A stretch of 64,000 bases of DNA from Asterias amurensis (taxonomy: Eukaryota > Echinodermata > Asteroidea > Forcipulatida > Asteriidae), in NCBI RefSeq assembly GCF_032118995.1, contig NC_092660.1:1875501-1939500 (forward strand), in the 5' to 3' direction. Made by a program: the position numbers and the translations under genes. Under the pieces are notes generated by a model that made no database searches, had not been told where the DNA came from, and saw nothing but the letters and a program-made list of their open reading frames with translations. This document shows, in pieces, positions 38,501-50,500 of this stretch (the stretch's first letter is position 1; every line of letters begins with the position of its first letter).

Positions 38501-41500
38501 ATAACAAACAATTTTTTCTTACTAGAACGAAGATTTCTAGATGCTAAATCATCATCACTGCCAGAGGCCGAATTATAAGTACACTTTTTACGGATAAAAT
38601 GATGTCCAAAAAAGTGTACATAAAACATAAAATACACATCAAAAATACATTGTATAGAAAAAAAATACATTCATCAAAAATAGATGCATTGCTACAAATA
38701 CAAAATGTGAAACAGAAATTAATAATACAGGTATGATAGTATCTATCGATCAAAAGATCTTCAATCAAAAGTAATATCTCGCAGAAACAGTAAACAAATA
38801 TTGAATAAAACATTACTCAACAGTACAAGAACAATGTGAATTTCAAAATAACAACACATATATGAAAATTCCCGGTCGTGATGGAAAAAATGAGTCTTGA
38901 ATGGAAATTTAAAAAAAGCCCAAATATGCACTTCAAGACTTCCTGTTGAACACACAAACGTTTTAAATGCGTCTCTAATAGTGATAGAGACAAACAAATC
39001 TGGCAAAATACATACATTGTATCACATTAAAGGCAGTGGACACTATTGGTAATTACTCAAATAATTGTTAGCATAAAACCTCACTTGGTATTAACAAGCA
39101 ACGGGGAGAGGCTGAAGCGACGTAGTTTTCGAGAAAGAAGTAATTTTCTACAAATTTGATTTCGAGACCTCAAGTTAAGATTTTAAGGTCCCGAAATCAA
39201 GCACCTAAAAGCACACAACTTCGTGTGACAAGGGTGTTTTTTCTTTCTTTCATTATTATCTCCCAATTTCAATGACCGATTGAGTTCAAATTTTCACAGG
39301 TTTGTTATTTTATGCATATGTTGAGATACACCAAGTGAGAACACTGGTCTTTGACAATTACCAACAGTGTCCAGTGTCTTTAACCTTGTTTGGCTATACT
39401 TATTCAGAATGTAGTGCGAACGAGTTCAGTGTGATGGGGGCTTCAGCAATGTTTCTACTTAAACCATTCTCCCCTAGTACCCTATCTTATAACTTACCTG
39501 TATCGATTTGCCGACACTCTGTCTGTTATCTATCGGACGGAGATCTTTGGGTAAGTACAACCTGACACTACTCAGATGTGTGATTAAGTTCAACAGAACA
39601 GGAACAACCTTTTAGATAAAGCAGACAGCAATTTCTTTTACAATACCTTTACATAATATAGTCGGCACAAAAGTAGTTAATGGCATGGCGTTTCTTACAC
39701 TAGCAGAGTCTTTCTCAAAGGCTAAATGACAACACAACAAACATGAACAGGTAACTAAGTAGTGAAGTGGAAACACATGAATAGAGAGAGTGACAGTCAG
39801 AAAGCACACAGAAAAAGCAAGGGTAAACAATGAATTGACCCCTTGCACGCACGTCACACGCGGCGACTGTGCCACGCTCACCATTTTGGTTGGCAATAGG
39901 TTTACGTGTTAACGGCGCACTTCACTGAATAACGCACAGTGACACTGCCCACCAACATGGCGCATGCAAGATTATTCTGATGACGTCAGGTGATTTGGGT
40001 CAATAGGGACACAACAAGGAGGGTAAGTTTTTTGCAACAGCTAATTCTATTTCCTCGTAATATCTTCATCTCAGAACTATGAGGTCACTAAATAATGGTA
40101 ATTTCATATTTGCAATGATCAAAAGGTCATTTAATTAAAGAATGCATACAAAGTTGAAAAAAAAACCCAGATCAAATCAGCAAATGAATGTTGACTTAGA
40201 AAAATGAATGTTCCTTTTTGCTTACCAGAATGAAGTTACCAGCCAAAGTACCATGTCAAATGCACCATCTTTGACTGGTATCCTGCTAATTTGTGCTCAG
40301 GACAAAACTGGTAAGCAACAATGCCTGCTTGGGCAGCTCGTTGAAGTTAGGCCCCGAGGTCATGATGTGGCAGCGCCTTGAGTGCCACTGAGTGACAGAC
40401 CAGAGCGCTATAATAATCATTATTACAAATCTGATAAACTCACAGCCATTTCTCCCTTCTCTCCTTCCTTGGGTGGTTTGGCCGAATCCGTCACGGAATT
40501 CTTGACACTCTCCTTGGAGCAATTTAAGAGAATCTCAGCGATGTAGACCAGAGAGTCATCTTTTGGGCTACTCATCTTCTGATTTGCCTTCTTCCGGAAG
40601 TTGATGACGACACCCCACCCAAAATCATCATCTTCGTTCTTCACCTGCATTTTAATAAAGAATAATAGTAATAATAATGCTAATAATAATAATTGTTTAT
40701 AATGTAGCTCTTTACACACCCGAAATGCGTCACAAAGCGCTTCCAACATTATTACCCTTGATCATTGGGCCATTTATTTTATTCCTTAAGCCATCTCAGC
40801 TCCCTGGGGAGTATACAGCCTGTGCAAAATAAATATGTGCTACTCGACTAAATCAATCACAAGAACCATCTCTGCCCTCACAGGTACCCATTTACCCCTA
40901 GGTGGAGAGAAGCAATTATAGTTAAGTGTCTTGCTCAGGGACACAAGTGTCACGAGTGGGACTGGAACTCACACTCTGCTGAACAGAAACAACAGAGCTT
41001 GAGTTCGGTGCTCTTATCTGCTCGGCCAAGACATCCATAAAACAAACATGTTGATCAATCTGATTGTTGTTATAAATGATAAATAAAAATTCACAACATT
41101 TATAAGGCGTTTAATATGGTTGTTTCTGAGTGCACACTTAGCATTTTCATGCAAGGTATGTGTGGCTACGTTTGAATTATGAGACCTACTCTATTTAGAT
41201 AGCACCATGTACTTGTTTACAAGGTGCTGTAGTGCAATATGCAGCCAATCAAACCAGTAACACCGGGCGAACCCCTTCTCTTTTCGATAAGTGCACTGGG
41301 TTCATTTACATGCATAACACAACACTTGGGACCAAGGGCTTTACGTCTTATCCGAAAGATGAAGCATCATGGTTAAGTGTCTTGCTCAAGGACACAGGTG
41401 TCATGACTAGGATTCCAACCCTCATTCTGCTGAGCAGACACACCAGAGTTTGAGTCTGGTGCTCTTAACCACAAGGCCACGACAAGGGTATTGATTGGCT

Positions 41501-44500
41501 GTTAACAGTGACATCACCTATACATGAATATTCAATACATGCACAAGTGCCATGAAAGGGTAACGATTGGCTATAAACAGTGACATCAACTATACACGAA
41601 TATTCAATACCTGCACAAGTGTCATGAAAGGGTAACGATTGGCTGTTAACAGTGACATCAACTATACATGAATATTCAATACATGCACAAGTGTCATGAA
41701 AGGGTAACGATTGGCTGTTAACAGTGACATCAACTATACACGAATATTCAATACCTGCACAAGTGTCATGAAAGGGTAACGATTGGCTGTTAACAGTGAC
41801 ATCACCTATACATGAATATTCAATACCTGCACAAGTGTTATGAAAGGGTAACGATTGGCTATTAACAGTGACATCAACTATACACGAATATTCATTACCT
41901 GCACAAGTGTAATGAAAGGGCAATGAGTGGTTGTTAACAGTGACGTCAACAGTGACATCACATACATGAATATTCATGATCTGCAAAAGTGTAATGAAGA
42001 TCAACGATTGGCTGTTAACAGTGACATCACTTATACATGAATATTCATTACCTGCACAAGTCTACCAGGTTGTAGAAACGGCAAGCAATACTTGGGTTTG
42101 GTGATGAATGATTGAATCTCTCGGCCAAGTTTGTTGAGCTGTTGTCTGATCTTGTAATATGCCTCCACGCTCTCCTCCTGCGGTATGTCCATCTTGTTGT
42201 ACTCATCCTCCAGTCTTTTTAACTCTGCAAGTCGGGAATCAAGATTTCAAATTAAGACTCAAGACTCAACGACTAAGGGAGTAAAAGTGCAGCGACGAGT
42301 TCTTCCACGGCCGTTTAAAACAGGCAAAGTCGTTGCCGTGTGGGGCAACGACCCTGCAAGGTTTTAAATGGCTGTTAAAGAACGAGTCACTACTCTTTTA
42401 TTCCCATTCATAAATGCCTTTTTGGTTAAAAGGCGTAATAAAGTAAGAAACTCTGTCAAACTTATCCGTTTCAGACCTGCTTGAGCTCTGTATGTACATG
42501 TACGACGTCCGTGTGTTGCATTGTTATGACTGAGAAGCCTTTTTCCGACAGTCTTGGTGCAACTCATTCTTGTTTTCCTTTCACAGCGAGGCCAGATCAC
42601 TGACTGCGCCCCCATCGCCCGTAACAAGAAACGTCTTGCACCAAGACTAGCGCAGAGTATCTGCTCACAACCGGTTATAAACACGGGTCATTATCAAAGG
42701 TTTAAACACCCCCACGTGATGTGCTCTCCACCAATAGGAATAGCGAAACTGTCTTAGGTATTTATGAACAGAGAATTAAGATTCAAAACTAAAAAATAAG
42801 ATAGCCTTAAAGGTACTGGACACCTTTTGGTAAATGTCAAAGACAGGTCTTTTCACTTGATGTGTCTCAAGATGCATAAAATAACAAACCTGTGAAAATT
42901 TGAATTCAATACACCGATCCATTAAGCCAGGCCCAATTATCATTGACCAATCACAACCGCGAAATCTGATCACCATTTGAACCGTTAGGTGATCTTTGCA
43001 CTAATGGTGATTGGGTTTCGCGGCTGTGATTGGTCAACTGGTAAGGAGGCGGGGCGTAACGGATCGGTCTATTATATGTCGAAGTTGAAGAGAATAATGA
43101 AAGAATGAGGTCAGACATGAGTTGGTACTCACTGTCAAAAAGCTCTGGTATGACGGCGTAGTTCTGGAATTGGTAGAATGACTTCTCCAGCATGTACTCT
43201 GGGTTGATGCCTTCAACCCTGAGGAGGTTCAGCACCATGTTGTAGGTCAGATGGAATGCACTGTTTAATGGATCTGGAAGACCCTGAAAGAAAAGATTCA
43301 GACAAAGAAATTACAATTTAAAAACTTCAATTTTAAAGGGTTGCGATACCCTTTGTAGATCAAGTTTTAGGCCATGACATGAATCCCTACTCACTGTCAA
43401 TGAAGATGTATGTAATATAATTTACCTGTAGAAGATTCAGCTTTATTAGTCGTCAAGTATTTGAGAAAAAGTGAAAATCACACAGCAATGTTTTCAGGAA
43501 ATAATGCTAAAATAATTTTCGTCTCCTGGAAAAAAATATTTTTGTGAAGTTGTTTTACTCATTTCTCAAAAACAACAGCACCTCAGCAAGTAATATTAAA
43601 TGAAGCCTTCTACCTTCATTATCTTCATACCGTGCAAGTTTGATGTAAATCTGTGGACATTTGCGTTTTGTGTCGTACAAAAAGTACCCACACCCCTTCA
43701 TGAACAAACAAAAATATTTTGAGAAAAGTTGAAATGGAATCTTGGTCGTACCTGAAGGATGGTCTTGCCTACTCCAGGACTCATCTTTTCATCTATCATT
43801 AAGATGACAATGCCTTTGTCGTCCAGGCCACGCCTACCGGCACGCCCACTCATCTGGATGTACTCACCGGACGAGAGCTGTAGATTATTATTATTATTAT
43901 TTATTTATTTTTGTACATTTTTTTTCATTTACTATTAAAACAAAATCAAAGGTTACGGCCAGAGGCCAAATTTTATTTTAATTACAATAGTAGAAACAGT
44001 ATGTTAACAAAATAAATTAAATGCACACAAGCAATGAAAGACCTACTCCAAAATGAAGGAACACCAAGAAATTACAATACTTATTATTATACACAAAAAG
44101 ACATTCAAAATAGATAAAACAGAAATTACAACAATAAAAGAATGGAAAGCAAGTGCATGACAATGGACCATACAAAAGTAAGTATAAAAAAATTAAAAAA
44201 GGGAAAAAAGAGTTTAGGCTCTTAGAGTGAGGTACATACAGGATAGCGCTTTTACCATATCTATCAGAGTGACACAGAGTGAGATTTGTGATTTTTTTTT
44301 TAACCAATTACTAAAGCCGTTTGAAGAGGGGTTAAGCACTGCTTGAAAACACAAATAATGAGTGAACCTACCCATCTGAATCCTTTGCCGTCAAACTTGC
44401 GAGCGTTTGTAAAGACGACCGTTCTAGCCGGCATGTTGAGTCCCATGGCAAACGTCTCGGTAGCAAACAGCGCCTTGATCAGACCCTCACCGAATAGAAT

Positions 44501-47500
44501 CTCGATAGTCTCCTTCAAGATGGGTAGGAGACCGGAATGATGGATGCCGATACCTCGCTTCAGCAGAGGCAGAACATTTTCAACCTGAAAAATAAATATT
44601 AATATTATTAAATCCAAAAGTTCCAAGAACTTGCCAAGAAACTTGTTCTCTGCTGACCAAGAGGGTTTTCCAGACCATCCGGTTTTCCTCCCTCGGGATA
44701 AATCATTTACTTTTACTTTCGATCTTGGCCATGCTCCGTGGTCATAATGGGTTGATGTGGCTGGCAGCCAAAAACGCCCTTGCATGCCAGCTTCTCGAAC
44801 ACGCTGTAGTCGCGTCCTTTCGCAATTCAGCTCTTAGCTGCGAGTAAGGATGATTAGCCCCCCAAATTATTATTATTATCTGTGCCACAATTTCTACGAT
44901 GCCCAGCCCTTGTGACGCAGTGCTGCCTTGAAGACCCGATGGCCGCAAACAAGAAGGCAATAAGATTCGCACAATCCTGGCCAAACATATTTGTGGGAGT
45001 GTCGTGGCCGAGCGGTTAAGAGCACCGAATTCAAACTCTGGTGTTTCTGATCAGCAGAGTGTGGGTTCGAATCCCCAGCCGTGACACTTGTGTCCTTAAG
45101 CAAGACACATAACCATTGCTTCGTCCTTCGGATGGGACATAAAGCCGTTGGTCCCATGTGTTGTGTAAACACATATAAAAGAACCCAGTGCACTTATCGA
45201 AAAGAGAAGGGGTTCGCCCCGGTGTTCCTGGCTGGATTGGCAGCATATTGCGCCACAGCACCTTGTAAGCCATGACATGGTGCTTAAGGATTAGGTCTTA
45301 TATCTCAAAAATCAATCAACCTACCTGTGGTAATTTCTTGTCCTCGTCCGACAGGCAGTCGATGGCATTATTGAAGACCTCCGTGACCAGTTTCTTCTCT
45401 TCCTGTGTGTTATTGAAGTCTAGCTTGGACATCTGCATAGCGTACGCCTCGCATTCCTTCTTACTGAAGCTGAAGACGATGACGGGCTGGAACATGCGTT
45501 CCATGATCATCTTAACTATCTTAAAGATGTTGGAGGGACCTGAGGGAGAAATTTGAATTGGCAGACGACCAGGTGTTATTCAAACTTCTACATTGACCAA
45601 TCGGATTTGATACAGAGCCAACCTGCAACCAATCAAACAGTTGTAAATGGCGTGGCCAACCAGAGTACGCTATCGTGCAATAGCCTTCAACGAAACTTGA
45701 AAACTTTCTCACAACTATAAAAACACAAATTTAAATTTAAAAAAATTGACCTGGCAAATCTAAGATGGCAGATTGGGAAAATAAATATGAAGAGGTCACT
45801 GTTCTACCTTTTGTTCCTCCTTTCCGTCCTTTGTTCATTGCATCTCCCTTGGCCGCATCACCAGCGTCTCTCAAGACAGACATCGCTGAGTTGAAGTTAT
45901 CTTGCCGAAATTCTCCCTGAACACGAAAAAGAACATGAGATACAATAAATAATAAATAATAATAGTGGCATCTTATAGAGCGCTCAGGTTCATCAGGCAC
46001 GGTGCTCATGGCGCTGTACAAGTAAAATATAAATACAAATACAAAAGAAAGTACAACATTAGTGCTGGGCGAATAGTGAAATTTTGTTATTCGGATACCG
46101 CTGGCCAACTATCCGAAATTAACCGGATATTCGAATAGCTTTTTAGCCGCTAGAGGGCGCTGTTCGTTTGTGAATGAGATCTTATGGGCGGATTGATATT
46201 AGTTTTAGACAGTGTCACTCGGTTCATTCATAAAAAGATGGCGATTTGCTTTTTGTTTTGATCGTGATTGACTCTACGTGAAGGAAAACTTTTGTAATCT
46301 TTGAACAAATTACGTGTGAAATGTCATTGTTTTAACTCTTCACGGAGGTGAGCATAGTTAAATACTTAATTTATGCTGTTTTATGCTGTCTTTTAATAGA
46401 AGTCTCATAAGAATTCAGACAAAACATTCATATCAGTTGTCGCCCGACGTCCGCGGATATTCGGATATTAAAGAATATCCGGTTACTCGGTTGTAATTAC
46501 AGAATTATCCGGTTTGTAAATAGGTATTCGCGCCCTATGCGGATATCCGGTTAAGAAAAAAAAGGCATTCGCGGTTACGGATAGGAAAAACCTATTCGCC
46601 ATTAACCGGATATTCAAATAATTCGCCCAGGCCTATACAACATATCTATACAACATTAACATTATATTGACTAACTTGGGCATAGATACAGGGCAATCAG
46701 TTTAAATGAAACAGAACTACAAAGAGAACAGATGAGTTTTGAGTAATTGTTTGAAAGATCTAGCGGATGAAGCTTGGCGAAGAAGAAGAGGAAGATTGTT
46801 CAAGAGTGTGGGAAAAGCTGTGGTCACCCCAAGAGTGTTGCAATTGGGAAACCTGAAGAAGCAATGAGTGTGATGATCTTGGATCGAGTTCTGCAAGTTG
46901 ATTGGTGAGAAGCCATGGACTGCGTGATTAATGATTACTCGTTATTTACCTATTTCTGTGACATCACTCTATTCATGAAAATGTGGATTATTGTTATGAA
47001 TCTACACTCAACAAATGAATCTACACCTACTTGATAGATTCATTACGAATCTACACGTCACTGTAGATTCATTATGAATCTACCATTAACTGTATATTTG
47101 TTATGAATGTACACTTCACTATAGTTTCATTTCAAATCTACAAGTTCAACTCTACAAGTTCAACTTGAAAATGACTTTCCTTCCAATTTGAAAGATAACA
47201 TGATGTGCAAAAAAAAACCACAACAGAAAACAGAAACATGTTATGTTTCAATTTACAAAAAACTATTTCCAGTAAAAATTTCACTTTAGTAACACAATGG
47301 TAAACTGAGCAAACTGACATTGTACTTGATAATGTTGCAAGCACTATAAAGTATGATTTTGTATAAGAAGATCGTACTACAAGTGATTGATGACTAGTAG
47401 TTTAGAATTGACTACGAATAAGTAGGGCATAAGTAATCCTACGAGTCCACACTTATTATTGAGAAATATAATGCATTGACACTGTAACATTATCAATGGG

Positions 47501-50500
47501 GGAAAGTAGTTGGAATCAGAGAATATAATAAAAAGTGTAGATTCGTGGATACAATGTACGAGTCGAACGAATCTACACTTTCTCATCCATTCTCCTTAAC
47601 TGAATTTGGTTCAAACCTTTTCATCAACGACTAGGTGGAGACCATCACCGCCAGAAGGAAAGATGTAATGCTGCAAGGGTACCGGTCTGTACTCTGTGTA
47701 GACGACATGGCATGGCTACCAGGGGAGAACAAATAATAGTTAATTTTTGTAAGGAATAAAACTGACTATCTAAGTCCAGTAATTTTAGTGTCGGGCCTGC
47801 AAACTTTTGACCTGACAAGTCCAACGGCCTTGCATTTTTAAATTTAATAACAGAAACAACTTATATTCAAATGATGACTTTGGGTCTGATAAAGTACACT
47901 TAAAGCCACTGGACACCTTTGGTAAATGTCAAAGACCAGACTTCTTAATTGGTGTGAAAATTTTAACTCAACTGGTCGTCAAAGTTGCGAGAGAATAATG
48001 GAAGAATAAAATACCCTTGTCGCACAAGTTGTATGCTTTCAGATGCTTGAATTTGAGACCTCAGCCAAGGTCTTGAATTCAATTTAAAACAAATTGTGAG
48101 AAGTTATTTTTTCTCGAAAACTACGTTACTTCAAAGGGAGTCCTTTCTCACAATGTTTTATACTATCGACAGCTCTCCATTGCTTGTTACCAAGTAAGTT
48201 TTTATGCTAACAATTATTTCGAGTAATTACCAATAGTGTCCAGTGCCTTTAATATAATCACAAAACATGTCAGTTTGGCTGGTAACCTTATTCTCGTAAG
48301 CAAAATTTTGTTTTGCTTAGCAACTTGCTGTGCTTAAGCAGCTCTTTGAGATTGGGCCCTACTGTGTGTACTGACCTGTTTATGAAGATGACATATCCAC
48401 TCAGCAAATTGCCTGGCATTGGGTATTGTAGCGGAAAGGAAAACATAGTGAACGTTGTCGGGGAGAAGTATAATAGTCTCTTCCCATACCACTCCTCTGT
48501 CTGTAAAAAAAGATACAAGCAAAAAAAAAGGTTTAAACAAATTATATTTGAATTTTACCCAGTCAGTTTTTCCTGTGGTTTATATTGATATCTGAAACAA
48601 AAAGTCGCATCCCCTTAAGGTGATCCCCTGACTACCACTTCCCAGGTTGTATCGTAATTTGGGCGTGATCCCTGGCTACACGTCAGTTAACGGTTGTATG
48701 GCTTCTGACTGGCACCCCCGAACAAAGATATTGACAAAATAGGGACACTGCCAAAATGGGGGTTAATAGCTCAGTTGGTAGAGCACCGGGACATTAATCC
48801 GGAGATCGTTGGTTCGAATCCCACTCTAGTCAATTCTTTGTTCAACCCCAAAAATCTATATTATTATTTTATAACAATTAACGTTACTGTCTTGTAATGA
48901 GTCGGTAACAATTTCAAACCACCTTTTACAAAAGGGCCTTAGAGATGTTTGCGGTAACATTATGTAAATATTTCTTTTTTTAGTTTGGTTGGTTCTGAAA
49001 AGAACCGGTGGTTAACGGAGTTCTTTTCAGAACCAACACTACTCGAAGAGAGATATTCACATGGTGTTACCGCAAACCCCTTAGTTATACTTCCACCATG
49101 CAAAGTTTCAAATCCTACTTATAACATATCGGAGAAAGTTCCCCCCTGCGAGTACAAAAGAGAGACAAACGGATGTCAGTTGTAACCTGCGCCCTAAGGG
49201 ACCCTGGTTTATTCTACTCACTTTTGTCTCTCATGTAGTGTATTTCATCAAACACAACCCAAGCCACCTCCCTCATGATCTCTGAGCCTCGATACAACAT
49301 ACTCCTCAGAATCTAAAAGGCAAAGTTTCAAACAATAAGGTCAGTATTGCAACATAGCAGAAGTAGTAGTCCCGGCGGGTTTTCCGGCCTAGGTAGTAGT
49401 TAAAAAGCAGGACAGTTATTTTCAGAGCTGAGAAGTATCCTGAATTCTGACTCCGCGGTAGTACAATTAAAAGCAAGACAAGCTCTCAAAAGAACATTTA
49501 ATATGCCTGGCAAGATACTCACATGGTGTTACCGCGAACCCAAATTATGTTGATACCTCACCATGCTTTGTCTATAACGACCTCCTAGTTCTGCTAATTT
49601 TCTACTGCCACTGAGTAGGTTGGGGTAACAAGGGGAATTTCAACCACTGCTTAGTGGACCGAGGGACTTCTCAAAATGGTTGTCAGTTTAGTGTCTACTT
49701 TTAGTTTGAAAACATTTTAAAATGAGTTGGTATTCAGAAACAACTGGCGCACTGACCTCTGTTGTCATGATGAGACAGCTAGCAGTGGGGTTTATTGTCA
49801 CGTCTCCCGTCATCAAGCCGACATCTTGAAACTCCTCGTACAACTCACGATACTTCTGGTTACTCAGAGCTTTGATCGGTGTGGTGTAGATGACTCTCTG
49901 TTTATCTCGCAAAGACATCGCAATAGCGTATCTGTATAATAATAACAATAACTTGATGTGCCAAATTACATTTGGTTGATAATGGTTGAGAAAGTGTAGA
50001 TTCAAGGATAGAATGTACGAGCCGAAGGCAAGTACATTGTAGTCACAAATCTACACTTTAGAGTCTATTTTCTGACTTAAACTATTTCCCCAAAACTTTG
50101 TACCTTGTCAAACGACGTTTGGTCACATTTATAATAGTTTGAACAATTTACAAGCATATTTTGATAGTGCTTGCAACATCACCGAGTACCATGTTTTGAT
50201 CAGTTTACAATTAGGTTTTCGGAAATTGAAGTGTTTTGCACTGTTATCTTTCAATTTGGAAAGACAGTTATTTAAAATTGAGCTATCACTTTAGCTTGTA
50301 ATGAGTGTACAGTTAAGTGTAGATTCGTAACGATTCCAAAGTTAAGTGTAGATTCACGAAACTAATCTACACTTTTATTCATCGAGCGCCATCACAGAAA
50401 AAGTTTGACTAAGAAGAATCTATTTTGATGGATTCAAAAGTATATTGTGATAGTGCTTTACAGCGTACCATGTTTTGATCAATTTACAATTATGTTTTCA

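Noticed and set aside
41465-42004. 179-residue minus-strand frame of 24-residue repeats
   Set aside because: It is a product of the 72-bp tandem array inside an MTREX intron, not a gene.
41487-42062. CRISPR-like array
   Set aside because: Units are contiguous with no unique spacers, the host is clearly an animal genome, and the array is an ordinary minisatellite.
44300-44785. 161-residue frame as a separate gene
   Set aside because: It is MTREX exon 11 (44584-44372) read through into both flanking introns.
48768-48838. tRNA-Asn (anticodon ATT) gene
   Set aside because: The A-box, B-box and anticodon arm look good, but the acceptor stem has several mismatches and the adjoining body is a dispersed repeat, so it is a SINE head.
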